A stretch of DNA of 64,000 bases from the NCBI GenBank assembly GCA_022828595.1, contig JAKGHH010000001.1, positions 74,520,401 to 74,584,400 on the forward strand, read 5' to 3'. A model generated the notes under the pieces. It was not told the DNA's origin and searched no databases. It saw only the letters and a list, made by a program, of their open reading frames with translations. Positions 1 through 11,816 of this stretch are shown piece by piece. The DNA comes from Nelumbo lutea (Eukaryota > Streptophyta > Magnoliopsida > Proteales > Nelumbonaceae). Within the stretch, counting starts at the first letter, position 1; each line of letters starts with the position of its first letter. Made by a program: the position numbers and the translations under genes.

Positions 1-2233
1 ATTTTGAATATTTATAATTCTGCAGTGGAAATCAGAAATCTGCATTGGGCTTGTTTGTACATTTATGTTTTATTTTTTATTTTTGGGTGGGGGTTTATAC
101 TAGCATGTCAATACTGTAATTTCTCTAGGGCATGGAGAGCCTGGATTAGCCGAAGACAACATCATGCATTGGGCTGGGCTACCTATCATTAGTGAATATG
201 CCGATATTTAATTCATATGGGGCACAAAGTGAACATTGGCATGTTTACTTAGGATAGATAGCCCAACCCTGTTTATACAATTTTGGTGGCGTTCGGTAGC
301 GTGTAAATATCGTGGACGAAACCATTTTGATCATATACATGGTAAGATATGGTGTTTTGCTATGTGTGGATGGGAACCGTCCACAAAATAGCATGGACAG
401 GAATGGGCCACACCCCGATTTATCATCCACAGTATTTTTTCGTAGATGATCCACACTATAGTGTGGACAGTTTGTGGGAAAACTTCAGTGTAACGTTTAT
501 ATTGGTCCAATTATTCTCGTTTTATTTAATTTTTTAATAAATTTTAAATATTTTATTAATAAAATAATAATTTTTAATGTTAATTCTAGCACAAATCTAA
601 CATTCTCATTCCCAACTCTTTTTTTCATTATTTAAATATTAAATTTTTAATATTTTTATTAATAATTAATATTTAAAATATTCATTTTTTTAATTATTTA
701 AAAAATGCAATTGGTGTCTACATATTTAAGCATTTTTTTAATTTATTTACCATATAAAATGTAAAAATTAAACATTTATGACCAATTGTGTAGATCTCCC
801 ATGAAATGTATATTAGATACATGGAATAAAAAAGTGGTGTGGACCAGTCCGGTCCACACAATTTATACATAATTCAAAATAGCTGTAGACTGTGGTATGA
901 TGTGGTGGTCATTGTCACATGGTGTGATATGGACTAATTCACACTCACCAATTTCTTATCCACACTATAAAACACTCCCTTTGTATATGATTCACCTCAG
1001 CATTTAATTTTATGGCAGATCAGATAAGTGTAACCTGAATCATACAATAACACGCATATCAATACAAAAGAGGGTTGTCTTTGTCAAATCTTTTTGAGTC
1101 CCAAGTTTTCCTATCCATGCTGTTTGATTTATAATAGAATAACAAGTAGCAGTCGTGCATGAGGAATAACTCCCATGAATGACAACACATAAGCGGTTTG
1201 GCAGATGTTCCCAAAGTGCGACTCAAGTGCTGCGATTTTGGTGTGAGGATAGGCAAATCCAGATTTGGCCCTAATCCTATGGGAGACCGGAATAGGTTAC
1301 TTATAGTTATAAACAGGTTGGGCATGACGAGTTGTATTTGATGATGATGATGAATAGTATCTAAACCTTGTCCTAGTTATATTATAACTCAAAAGTGGAA
1401 TTCTCTCCATCTCTAATGTCCCATTTTTGAAATTCTCTGTCTCATGTCCGCATTTTATGGATTTTCTTTTACTCTTTACTTCATAGTTCCAACAAAATTA
1501 AATGCATTAAATGTTTCATAACTTTTAAATGCTAGAATGCATTAAATGTTATTTGTTCTCAATATAATTGATCACCGAGAATCAGAACAAGTCGACTCTT
1601 CATGTTTAATGTTGGTTTTCCTGCCTAGTCGATATGTTTCATCACTTGAAAAACTTTTGTGCAACCAAACTGAAAAGGCGCGTCTATAATCCTAGATTTG
1701 GGAGTTTCATTTACAGATAATTATAAAAGGAGACGTTAGTCTCTTTCTTCATTTTTGACTTTGATTTCCCAGCAATATAAATTGTGTGTTGAGAGTATTT
1801 AAAGCTATTCATAATTTAATTACAGGGAACAATCAGACAAATGCCTGGTAGGTTTTTGACAAGAGATTCTTAATTTTTCAAAATCTGAAGAATTTTTTAG
1901 TATTAAAAGACAACTGAGAGACTTTTGAATAATTCCCCGTGTTAGAAGTTAGAACTTAGGTCCATATTTAGAAGAGGTTTTAAGGGTTAGACTATGATAC
2001 GGAAAAGATATGATATCTGAAAAACTTATGACAAGTCAATTGAAATCCTAAACGTGGTAGCCAATCAGGTGTTATTTATCAAAATTCATGGGTGGATTTT
2101 GATTGGTCAAAACTCTTTCTATATCATATCTTTTTCACATCATAGATTTTCCTGAGGTTTTAAATATTATTTATGAAAAAAAAAATTATAGGTTTAGTAT
2201 CAAATCAACCGTGACAAGGAGCATTACCTACTC
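1..2233. other. AT-rich intergenic DNA, no gene seen
   Basis: No reading frame here resembles a known protein. Open frames are short and overlap on both strands. The stretch 330-980 is rich in GTGGAC/GTCCAC words (for example around 370-480 and 835-960), which suggests a decayed inverted-repeat element, but I could not define its ends or a target duplication. Confidence 0.6.
450..467. repeat. 18-bp perfect palindrome
   Basis: TCCACACTATAGTGTGGA reads the same on both strands. It sits among other GTGGAC/GTCCAC words and may be the relic of an element end or a protein-binding dyad. Function is unknown. Confidence 0.6.
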
Positions 2234-2515
2234 TAGGGGTGAGAAAAAGACAGTAAAACTGAATCGACCAGAACTGAACTAAAAAAATGGTTAACTGAAT
2301 TGGTCAATTCGGTTTTGGTTTGGTGTTTTTAAAAGACTGAAGGTATCTATTCGGTTTCAGTTAACCAATATAGAAAATCGACGGTTAACCGAACTGACTA
2401 GTATACATATATTTAATATATATTTATGTATATTATATATAATATATTATTTAAAATATAATGTTTTATATATTTATACTTTTCTATTATATATTTATAT
2501 ATTTTTATAGGGAAA
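2234..2515. repeat. AT-rich repeat with GGTTAACCGAA words, TAGGGGTG start
   Basis: The stretch begins with TAGGGGTG, a common hAT-like terminal sequence in plants. It carries dispersed GGTTAACC/GGTTCGGTT words and then runs into (TA)-rich DNA. The same word set occurs at 4897-5690 and 8277-8704, so the three look like members of one non-autonomous repeat group. The right end is not defined. Confidence 0.4.
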
Positions 2516-2561
2516 ATTCTTGATCATTGCCCTATGGATGCTCAACCATGCTAGGGCTTTA

Positions 2562-3440
2562 ATTTTTTTTTTTGGTAGAAATAGGAGGAACTACACAAGA
2601 TGAGGGTAGCTTGGCCCCTAGCATCACAAAAACAAATAGAACTTAAGTCTCTAAGGATAGAGAGAGGGCAAAAACTAAGAGTGCTGAGAGGAAAGAAAGA
2701 GCTTGGTTTGCCATCCAATCCGCAATTTGATTGGCCTCTCTATAGACATGGTTGTAGGTGACACCACATTCCAAATCTCCAGCCAGCTTCAAACACTCCT
2801 CGATGATGGCCTTTAATCTCCACGGGAAGTCCATTTTGTTCTTTAAACATGAAATCACAAGAAGAGAGTCTCCCTCAATGAAAATGGGGGGATCCCTATA
2901 GTTAAAAGCAATATTGTGGGTCTCCCATGCAGCCCAAGCCTTCGCTACATTAATTGAGGAATTCTCGATAAAATAAGCTTTGGTCTCAAGAACAATTCCC
3001 CATTGATTTCTTGCGACACAACCAATTGCTCAATCACCTTTATCATTTTTAGACATGTCAAAATTAATTTTGATAGAACTCCCTTTTGTAGTTTTCCATT
3101 TGATTGGCTTCCAATCTTTATTGTGTATAGTACTAGATTTAGAATAATTTCTAACATTATGATTAAAATATAGAGACAAAATTCTATCAATGATGACCGA
3201 AGGGTGGGTATAATGGTTTTGGAAGGTATTTTCGTTTCTATTCTTCCAAATCTACCACAAGATAATGTAGTATTTTACAGGATTGGAAAATAAGCCATCC
3301 CACCACTCCCAAAGTGAGGAATTATTTTCACTAAATCCTTTAATATTTGGGTTTAAGATATTCTAGATTTGTTTAACATAATAAAATTTTTTAAAATATA
3401 ATCGATTTCTTCCGTTCCATCGAAGCTGCAACCAACATTT
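2562..3440 (-). pseudogene. 3' end of a LINE (plant RNase H-like domain), truncated
   Basis: Read on the minus strand, 2858-2643 encodes a segment containing VISCLKNKM, YNHVYREANQIADWMAN and flanking residues. This is the C-terminal pattern of the plant RNase H-like domain (RVT_3 type) that ends many LINE open reading frames and related reverse-transcriptase-like proteins. Upstream minus-strand pieces at about 3190-2870 (WKTTKGSSIKINFD, then AKAWAAWETHNI) give the start of the same domain, and 3300-3200 resembles the zinc-finger region before it. Frames are interrupted by stops. A run of T at about 2562-2573 on + corresponds to a poly(A) tail just after the coding end, as expected for a LINE 3' end. 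No endonuclease or polymerase domain remains, so it is a 5'-truncated dead copy. Confidence 0.6.
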
Positions 3441-3784
3441 TAAATCCTACTATCACATCTAAACCTTCCATTTTAAACCCTAATAAATCGCTATATCTTT
3501 AACTCTAAAATCTAAAGTTCACATTGAAAATGTGTGGTCGGCTTGGGATACATATCCCACGCCGATGGTCCCACCATACAATCAACAAAGCCAAATATAA
3601 GTGCGCGACTTCTCTCTCTTTCTCTCCACGCTTCTCTAAATTATAAGGGCACAATTCAGACTCCTCTCCCCCCCTGCTTACTCCTTTCTCTGTATAAGCG
3701 GGTAATTTCTCTGCATAGGTTTCACCAACCAGAACCAGAAACAAAGGCCATTCTCTCTGTCACCACTGTTAACTCCAGTCACCG
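3441..3784 (+). promoter_or_regulatory. Probable promoter and 5' UTR of the SLAH1-like gene
   Basis: This is the non-coding stretch directly before the channel start codon. It is CT-rich from about 3600 to 3780, as plant 5' leaders often are. Weak TATA-like words (ATTATAAG near 3640, GTATAAG near 3692) are present, but neither is convincing, so the transcription start is not assigned. An overlapping open frame (3534-3821) is in another frame and shows no protein similarity. Confidence 0.35.
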
Positions 3785-6304
3785 ATGGATGACAAGAACT
3801 CCCAAACCCAGATCAACCTAGTGGTCGCTGAGCCTGTCATCGACATCCCAACACTAACACATCGGGGTCCTGTCAAGCAGAGTTCACCACCGCCCATCCT
3901 AGCTAGATTTCATGCTGGTTACTTCAGGATTAGCCTCTCTCTCTGTGGCCAAGCCTTTCTATGGAAGACGCTAGGCAAGCCCGCTAACGATTCCTTCGTC
4001 ATTCGGAGACTGCTTCGCTTGCTCCCCTCTATGTCCTTCCTTCTTCTCTGGTCTATCGCACTTTTCATACTCATGACACTATCCCTTCTCTACCTACTCA
4101 GATGCTTCTTTCACTTTCGTATGGTGAAGGGTGAGTTCCTGCACCATGTAGGCGTCAACTACCTCTTCGCCCCGTGGATCTCGTGGCTCCTCTTGCTGGA
4201 ATCTGCACCCTTCGTCTCTCCCAAATCCGTTCCTCATCTAGTGCTCTGGTGGGTAATTGTGATCCCGGTGGTGGCGCTCGACGTAAAAATTTACGGCCAA
4301 TGGTTTATTAAAGGGAAGCGATTCTTGTCGATGGTGGCCAACCCCACGAGTCAGTTATCGGTGATCGGGAACTTGGTGGGTGCCAAAGCCGCAGCTGAGA
4401 TGGGGTGGAAGGAGAGCGCGTTGTGTATGTTCTCGATAGGAATGGCACACTATCTGGTGCTCTTCGTCACACTCTATCAGAGGTTTTCAGGGAGAGAAAG
4501 AATCCCGGCGACGCTACGTCCCGTCTTCTTCTTGTTCTTCGCGACACCCAGCATGGCGAGCTTGGCCTGGGAGTCCATCTCTGGAAACTTCGACACCCCG
4601 TCAAAGATGTTCTTCTTCCTCTCCCTCTTCATGTTCATGTCTCTGGTAAATTTTTTTTTTTTTTTTGACGCCATGTCTCTGGTAAGTGGTAACTGACCAT
4701 TCTAAAATTAGGTTTAAAAGAAGCGATTAAGATTTAAAGCGACAGTGTACGCGATGGAAATTTCTGTCATGCTCAAAAAGGGAAAGATCCCATTGACGAA
4801 TGGATATGCACGACAACGCCACGGTTCCCGAGGTTCACGAGCTCCTCTGCTCGGTTTGGTCTAAACTAAACTAAACTTAGAGAAAAACTTGAGCAGTAGG
4901 GGTGGGGTGTTTACGACAAGCGCGGTAAGCGAACCGTGGGGTAATTTTCTAGACGGAACCGACATATTCGATTTTTAAATTCAATCGAATTGAAATCGAA
5001 CCGGTGCAACCGGTAAAATAGTGTACGGTTCGGTTTTTCAATTTTTTTTATGTATTGAAAATTAAAAAAAGAGAAAAAAACCTTTCCTCTTGCGATTGAG
5101 AGTGAACAAAACAAAGACTGAGATTGAGAGAGATGAGTGATTAAGACTGAGAGAGAAGAGAAGGACGTTGGGGAAGAAGAAGAAGAGTCTGAAAGAGAGA
5201 ATAGAGAGTGAGACAGTTGATCGCCTCGTCAAACGTTGGTGACGTTAATTCGGTCGTTGGAGGCCGTTGGTGATTCGATCGGAGGGCGGAGAGCTAGAGG
5301 CCGATGGTCTTGGGGAAGAAGAGAACTGAGAGTGACAAAGAAAGTTTAGAATCTCAGAGAGGAAAGAAAGGGGAAACTAGAAACCGGAAAGGCACGGCGG
5401 AGGTAGGAGGCTTACTAGGGACTAAGAGAGAGACTGCCAGTCTAGCAGTGTTTGCCTGTTTGCCAGTCGCCAGTTTGGCTGCCGGTCTGCCAACCTTTTG
5501 AAGAGAAAGACTGAAAGCCTAAAACCTGAAAGTCTTAATTCGGTAGTTTGACACTCTCAGATTGTCGAGCTTTTTTATTAGATTTTCAAAAAAATAAAAA
5601 AGATAATATATATATACCGATCCATTAGTTAACCGCTAGTGTTTTAAATGGTTAACCAAAACCGAATTAATAGAGTTCGTTCCAATGAAGAGAAGTTTAA
5701 TTCTGATCTGAGAGATTCTCCTTCTTTCCTTTCTTGCTTCGTCTCACTTATTGCAAACGAACCCATCCAAACATACATCAAATTCAATTCAGATAATCCG
5801 TTCTCTCCAAAATGTTTAACAATAACATTCTTCCAATATTGTATATGGTGACCGATTTTAGCGTAGATATTACCTCTCCAGCAAAGATAATAATAATAAA
5901 AAAAAAGCGCAGATGATTCCAACATATATGATTTCAAATTAGCAATATTAATAGTGGATTTTATCATCTTCTAAACGTTCTTTCTCTTTTAATGGGAAAA
6001 CATGCAGGTTTTCAGGCCAACCTTATTCAAGAAATCGATGAAGAGGTTCAATGTCGCATGGTGGGCTTATTCTTTCCCGTTGACATCGCTGGCATTGGCT
6101 TCGTCGGAATATGCACAAGGGGCGAAGGGAGTGGTCGCACACGGGTTAATGATGGTACTACTGACTCTCTCCGTCCTGGTTTTACTATCTCTCATGGTGT
6201 TCACCGCGCTGAATACTAGTACACTCTTGCATTACCACGATCCCGTGTTTGGGATGAGCACCTCACCGATAGACTTACAGACAAGACAACCAGATAAAAA
6301 CTAA
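3785..6304 (+). CDS. SLAH1: S-type anion channel, SLAH1/SLAH4-like (two exons)
   Basis: Coding exons are 3785-4645 and 6008-6304. The junction CTCTG|GTAAAT...TGCAG|GTTTTC is phase 0 and gives 287 + 98 = 385 aa, the length of Arabidopsis SLAH1. The product is a SLAC1/TehA-fold plasma-membrane channel with ten predicted membrane helices. Family landmarks include DVKIYGQWFIKGKRFLSMVA (about 160-180), NPTSQLSVIGNL, AAAEMGWKE, TLRPVFFLFFATPSMASLAW (about 243-262) and KRFNVAWWAYSFP in exon 2. The Phe run at 248-252 lies where the gating Phe of SLAC1 is expected (inference). It lacks the long cytosolic N-terminus of SLAC1/SLAH2/SLAH3. In Arabidopsis SLAH1 is poorly active alone and modulates SLAH3 in root chloride loading. 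The ATG at 3785 is the first in-frame start in a CT-rich leader. The intron is 1362 bp and carries a repeat. A second, in-frame donor lies 36 nt downstream at 4682. Confidence 0.9.
4646..4683 (+). promoter_or_regulatory. Duplicated splice donor with poly(T) spacer
   Basis: ATGTCTCTGGTAA occurs twice, separated by T(16)GACGCC. The first gives donor GTAAAT at 4646 and the second gives GTAAGT at 4682. GTAAGT is the stronger consensus. Using it would add 12 residues (five Phe, then Asp-Ala-Met-Ser-Leu, after Val-Asn) without changing the frame. The upstream donor is preferred because it restores the family spacing between the helix ending FMFMSL and VFRPTLFKK. Confidence 0.65.
4897..5690. repeat. 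Repeat element inside the SLAH1-like intron
   Basis: It starts TAGGGGTGGGG and contains GGTTCGGTTTT and GGTTAACC words shared with 2234-2515 and 8277-8704. It includes a purine-rich block (5090-5380) of GAGAGA/GAAGAAG runs. No transposase is encoded. The right boundary is approximate. It makes up more than half of the intron. Confidence 0.4.
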
Positions 6305-6925
6305 TCAAGAACATTAAGCTTTGTAGCTGTATACTTAATTCCTGCCAATGATCTCTTCTGGTTTGACACGGCTAATGTACTAACATATTTCTCATAGACG
6401 TTGGGTGAATGATATGCAGTATTTTTGAGATGGGGATGTTGAGCGAATAGAGTCTAAGGGTTTTATATGTAAATTTAAAGTAGACGATCGATCGCCGATG
6501 CATGTTATACTAATCTATAAAATAACAGTGGCGACGGTGACGACGGCGATGCCGCCGACGAAAACTCTTGTCAAGAATGGGGAGTTCGAAGCAGATGTAC
6601 GTAGCAAGAAAAAGAAGAAGGTTCTCTCAGTCTTGGTTTTGGGCGGAAATTCTGTGGGAAGGACGGTTTTTAAGGATGAGGGGAAAAGGAGCCATGTCCA
6701 AGGTTGTCGGAGCAACTATAGAGATTATTAATGGACAGGGAAACAAATCCCAGTTTAAGGATGGACTCAAATCTTTGTATCGATTAAACCGGACTATAAG
6801 GGCAGTAGAAGCCTTCGCTATATATGATTGTTCCATACCCAAAATGGAAGACCAAGGCTGCCTTTGGGGGGTAGGTGGTGTAAATGCTAAAACACGCGCT
6901 ACAAATCATGACCACCTAGCTTGCA
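6305..6925 (+). other. 3' flank of the channel gene and unrecognised short frames
   Basis: The first part is the likely 3' UTR of the channel gene. At 6498-6972 several short frames overlap on both strands. The longest begins with Met-Ser-Arg-Met-Gly near 6568 and includes a lysine-rich patch, but I recognise no family. Its composition (GACGGCGATG at 6530-6560) is GC-richer than its surroundings, so it may be a fragment of a lost gene exon. Confidence 0.35.
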
Positions 6926-7301
6926 AGTTCGGATTGGAAACAATGCAAATAAGTGCGAATGTAAATGCGTAGAGTTTAAAATGGTTCATATAAATTGTAA
7001 AATTGGATTAGTTTTGCACCCATAGATTTATTTTTTTACCAAATAGACTTTTAACTGTAATGGATGCAAACATGAACTCTAATAAAATATTTTATTTTAT
7101 TAAAAACCCACTTTGAATACAAACTTTCCTCTTTTTTATTGATATACTTTTACATCTTATTATAAAAAATATGCATTGATCTGTCATTTGTCAATAGATA
7201 ACTGTAATGTTGTTAAACACATGAAAAGATGAACCGGAGTGCAAATTTATCTTAAACCGGGATTTACACTCCATTTGCATTCTTTCCAAACACAACCTTA
7301 T
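6926..7301. mobile_element. Non-autonomous TIR element (MITE), TGCAAAT family
   Basis: The left end, TCGGATTGGAAACAATGCAA, pairs with the reverse complement of the right end (about 7270-7301), which reads GGTTGTGTTTGGAAAGAATG and then CAAATGG. The interior is AT-rich and has no coding frame. Related termini occur at 17015-17137 and 19375-19545. It resembles Tourist-like MITEs of the PIF/Harbinger class. A target duplication is not clear. Confidence 0.45.
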
Positions 7302-8276
7302 TTTACATTCTTCTCGTTTGGCAAGTAACAATGCAAAACATGGTTGTTCACCGATGGGAGGAGTAAATTTACTTGAAAATCAAAGTAGTTTTCACCCTAA
7401 GATCCAAGCAAACTCCGATAAGTTTGCAAATTTATTTTGACCTTAGGTGTTTTTACAATGTTTCCCTAAGGCATGCAAATTAGGATCAGGGTATAATAAT
7501 GCATTGAACCAGCATTTACACTGTTCCGAAAATACAACCCTTAATAATGCAATGAACCGACATTTACACTGTTCCCAAATGCAAACCAAGGGGTGAGTAT
7601 TTAAACCTTGTAATCCTTGTTGGAACACCTAGAGAAAAAATTGATATAGACGTATATGATCCAAACACAAAAATAATCAGTAAGGTGCCAATCAACTGAT
7701 TGCTAAGGTGGAATCCCATCTGCACCTGGGTTAGGGAATGGGTTATCCCCCTTGTGTAGCCCTTTAGGCTATATTTGGTTTGAAGGAAAATGTAGGAAAA
7801 TGAAAGAAAATATAGAGAACCTTTATAAATCTTGTATTAATTTCCTCATCTTTCCCATCCTTTCAATACCCTTTCCTTCAAACCAAACATAACTTAAGTA
7901 GATACAAAGAAAATACACAAAAATAATCACAAATCTTTGAGAACAAAACACAATGAAAAGGTTTAAATGCAATAGTATTCTGTCCAAAGAAATGAAAAAC
8001 TGGACACAATTATCGGTGCTAGAGAATAATAAGCTATTAATCGAAGACCTCAACTACCAACTTAAAAGTTTTATGCTGAAAATGGTATCAGTATGACCTC
8101 AGCTAGCAACCTAAAACTTTAATGCTGAATACTTCTTCGAAAATGTTATCAGTTTGACCTTTGCTTGTCCCACACTTCAACCCCAATGCGTGAACGTGGG
8201 GATTAAGGATATAAGCGTCATTCCAAATACTGCACTGGCACTCCCACTCGTATGATCATGTCATTTGACGTCGTAG
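7302..8276. other. Intergenic DNA, MITE fragments, no gene
   Basis: Around 7440-7600 there are repeated GCATTTACACTGTTCC / TGCATTGAACC words that look like fragments of the MITE group ending at 7301. A near-inverted pair lies at about 7770-7800 and 7855-7890 (TTGGTTTGAAGGAAAATG and its complement), again MITE-like, about 125 bp long. No coding sequence is supported. Confidence 0.45.
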
Positions 8277-8704
8277 TAGGGTGCTGACGGTTCGGTTGCG
8301 CCTATTTTTGAGACCGAACTCCTACAATCGGTTTATGAAAAATCGGTAAACGAAGCCGATTGGTAATTAGTCGATTGATTCGGTTCGTTGGTTTTTTGTT
8401 TTTATAATATATATTATAAAAAATATATAAATATATAATAAGAATCTAAAATTATATATAAAATAAGAAATAATATATTATATATTATAAATATGTATTT
8501 ATATATAATACATATTTATTAATTTATAATATATAAAAATATATAAAAATATATATAATATATATATAAATATATTTAAAATATATAGAAATATATGTAT
8601 ATCGATCAGTTCGGTTAATCATCAATTTTCTATATTGATTAACCGAAACCGAATTAGAAGCTTTGGTTTTTTAAAATTATACCGAATTAATCGTCAGCCA
8701 TGCA
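8277..8704. repeat. AT-rich inverted-repeat element with GGTTCGGTT ends
   Basis: The left end, GGGTGCTGACGGTTCGGTT, and the reverse complement of the right end, ATGGCTGACGATTAATTCGG, form imperfect terminal inverted repeats. The interior (8400-8600) is almost pure A/T. It is non-coding and belongs with the repeats at 2234 and 4897 by shared words. Confidence 0.45.
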
Positions 8705-9193
8705 TATGCAAGAATTTGGTAGACGGTGCATTTGACCCTCTACTATATACTCGTTTCCTAATATTTCAAGTCTAAAATAAGGTTAGACTATGATACCAAA
8801 AAGACATGATATCAGAAAAATTTGTGACGGATCCAATGATTTCAAAAACATGGTAACTAATCACGTGTAGAAAATAAAATCAAGGAGTCATGAATATTGC
8901 AAATGCTTGGACATTTTTCCCCTTTTTCCCTTGTGGGGAAACATTGTTTTTTCATTTTACTTTGACTTTTCAATTAAAAAAAAAATGAAAAACAAGACCG
9001 TGTTTTAATGAATTCATACAATTGAATCCAAATTTCCGTACTTTGCTGATGTGTTAACATTTGAATGGAAGTGTACCACAGAATACATGTGCAGGAAATC
9101 GGACTTTGTGTTGAATAATTGTTAATTCTTTGTATCTCATCACCCAAAACATGGGCTATTGAATGACGACCTGTTCAATGTTAAGGAGAGATC
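8705..9193. other. Intergenic DNA, no feature recognised
   Basis: AT-rich sequence with no long reading frame and no repeat end that I could pair. Confidence 0.5.
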
Positions 9194-9656
9194 TGATACG
9201 ATTTGGACCAATTAAGTAAATATTTATAATGTTGGCTTACGAAAACCCGTTTTAGTACATATAAGGGGAGGATGATATAATATAGAATGAAGTTAATAAG
9301 TTATAAGCAAGTTGAATCCACTATAAGATATGTAAGTAGAGATGATGCCACCGACCTAATTTACCGTCAATTTTTATCTTAATTCGTAATTACCAAGTTA
9401 GCATTATAATAGGATTTTAAAATTGTATTCAATTAGGACTTTCTTTTTATGAAGAGATTTAGTATGATTATAATAAATATTTTATTAAATAAGGAAACTT
9501 ACTTATTGGTATCAAAGAGTAAATAGGGCAAAGCTAGGTGAGTTTATGTTGATTTTCTCTAAAGTATTCAGTAAAGAGTTGTTCTTCCTATTTATTTCGG
9601 CTTTTGCTCTTTCCTTTTAAGCTTCTCTCAACATTGTTTATTTCTATACTACGCCA
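9194..9656 (+). repeat. 5' LTR of the short LTR element
   Basis: It starts TGATACG and ends ACGCCA, immediately before the tRNA-Met-like primer site. Compared with the right copy it shares AAAACCC, TAGTACATATA, GGGGAG, CAATTAGGACTTTC and CCTATTTATTTCG blocks in the same order, but it has lost about 90 bp. Confidence 0.65.
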
Positions 9657-10627
9657 ATTGGTATCAAAACTCATGTTTGATCTTTCTTCAGATTATGGCT
9701 CTTAAAAAGAAACAAGTGGCTCACATCATGGAATAGAGAAACTCAATAACAAAACACAAAAAGATGTGGTAGAGTTGATAAAACAAGTCGATGCACTTGC
9801 TTAAGAGTTGTGATCCCTACGTTCTCATTCCAAAACAGGGAATAGCAGTTCCAATGCCAAGTGCCTCTAATTGTTTCTTTTCATCATTAAGGCAAGAATT
9901 CAAATCGACTGTAGTTGTGGATGATGGCAAGAAACAATTGGAAACGGGTTTCAATATTGAGATTCCAAAGTTTCATAAAGGTTTCTCTACTCAACATGCA
10001 ACCAAGCTGGATGTAATTGCGGGTGGTGAACAAAAGTGATAGGAGTTTAATGGAGGTATAGCCTCAAATGAATTCATAGACTAGAATTCTATGGAAGAGT
10101 TAGTAATTTCAGAGTCTAAAGGTAAAATCAAATCTTATGACTTTGTTGATTGTTTTAATATTATTAATCAAGATTGTAACAAAAATCTTGTGTGGCCATT
10201 CTCCTCAACAATATGTATTGAAGAGAAACTCGTTGATTGAAACAAACATCTAATCTATGATGAATAACCCATTGCTCAAGAAGAATATGTTATCCTTTAT
10301 TATGATTTTCAAGAGGATCGAAGCACTATTTATCATACTAGAAGCTTTAATAGCATTGTCTTTATATAAGTCTACGAGGATCCATATTGTCAAGCATTTT
10401 TGCGAAATTTAGAATAGTTAGTAAAGGGAGAACTAAATTATTTGAAGATCAACAAATGTATTTTAAATATTAAGAAATGTAATGAAGATATTCCAATTTG
10501 TATTTGAGGATTACACCACCAGCTATCTATCAGAAAGTTGGAAATAGAGAAACACAATGCGTAATGTTGGAGGATTCTCACATGGTAACACGAATCTAAT
10601 GACGAATTCTCTCTAACCTATGGAGGA

Positions 10628-11177
10628 TGATGCAATACGGGATTCAGACCATTAGAGTAAATATTTACAAAATTGATTTTTGAAAACCCATCTTAGTACA
10701 TATAGGGGGAGAATGATACAATACAGAAATGACCTAATAATTTCTATGCAAATTAGGACCACTACCAAACATGTAAGAAGCGGAGATGACGCCACTAACC
10801 TAACTTAGTAAATATCTACTGAGATAGCATGATATTTCTATCTTAGTTCGTATTTACCAAATTAGCGCCAATTTCTATCTTAGTTCATAATTACCAAGCT
10901 AGTGTTATAATGGAATTTCGAATTTGTATTCAATTAGGACTTTCTTTTTTTTAAAGAGATTTAGTAAGATTATAATGAGTGTTTTATTAAATAATGAAAC
11001 TTTCTTGTAGGAGCATAAGGATATAAATAAATCTATATAAAGAGTAGATATGGTTTGGGGGAGTTTATGTTAATTTTCTCTTAAGTATTGAGTGAAGAGT
11101 TATTCTTCCTATTTATTTCGACTTTTGCTATTTTCTCTGAAGATTCTCTAAATATAGTTTGTTTTTGTACTGTGCCA
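10628..11177 (+). repeat. 3' LTR of the short LTR element
   Basis: It starts TGATGCAATACGGG after the purine-rich GGAGGA and ends TGTGCCA. It has the same block order as the 5' copy. A possible TATA-type word (CTATATAAAGAG) lies near 11032-11043. Confidence 0.65.
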
Positions 11178-11260
11178 AAATCACATTAGTGCCCCACATA
11201 CACATCTCAGCATGCATTGGGAATATCTTCCATATTTACCATGGGAAGATGTTTTGATGC

Positions 11261-11763
11261 TGAATGGAAATGAAACACGTGAGAAAAACTTCAAAGAAAT
11301 GAGCAAAAGTCAAATTTTAGGAAGAAAAATCCTTCACTAAACAATTAAGAGAAAATTGATGACAAGAGAATTGTCTTAGCCTTCCCCTAGATACTCTTTA
11401 TATAGGCTTATGTCTTCGAATCCTAATATGAAAACACTCCATAATATAATCCTACAAAAACTCCTTAAAAAATAAAATCATAATCTAAGAAAACACTCCA
11501 AAATAGAATCCTATTAAAATCATTCAAAGGGAAAGTCCTAATTGAATATACATTCGAAATAATGCTATCTTGGTAAAAATGAACTAAGATGGAAACTCTA
11601 AGATGGCACAAACTTGGTAAAAACGTACTAAGATTGAATTCTTGTGATGATGCTATACTGATAAATATTTACTAAGATGGGTTGGTGGCATCATTTCTGC
11701 TTTTTATGTGTCTTGGAATGATTCCAACTTGCGTAGAACTTATCGGCCTTTTCCTATACTGCA
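11261..11763 (-). repeat. 3' LTR of the minus-strand Ty3 element
   Basis: Reverse-complemented, this stretch follows the LTRs at 9194 and 10628 block for block: GATGCCACC, TTAGTAAATATT, CAATTAGGACTTTCC, CTATATAAAGAG, and then CTTCC. On minus it starts TGCAGTATAGG directly after a polypurine run (GAGGAGGAGGA, plus 11764-11774), as a 3' LTR should. The outer end near 11261 is approximate. Confidence 0.65.
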
Positions 11764-11816
11764 TCCTCCTCCTCGGGTTGGGGAGAATCCATCCTTAGAT
11801 TCAAGTCATCATCTAA

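Larger units (their letters stand above)
9194..11177 (+). mobile_element. Short degenerate Ty3-derived LTR element
   Basis: Two related direct repeats, 9194-9656 and 10628-11177, both start TGAT and end GCCA, with a roughly 970-bp interior. Just after the left copy, TTGGTATCAAAAC (9658-9670) resembles the primer-binding site for initiator Met tRNA. The flanks AGATC (9189-9193) and AAATC (11178-11182) match at 4 of 5 positions as a target duplication. The interior holds one short frame (9791-10039) ending in a stretch with FNIEIPKFH, like the start of a Ty3 gag. No pol is present. The LTR family is the same as the minus-strand LTR at 11261-11763. The element is non-autonomous, or an old deletion derivative. 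Confidence 0.65.

Noticed and set aside
6498..6972. Small gene downstream of the channel
   Set aside because: Several overlapping short frames, none with a recognised domain. A stretch with GACGGCGATG composition is not enough to call a gene.
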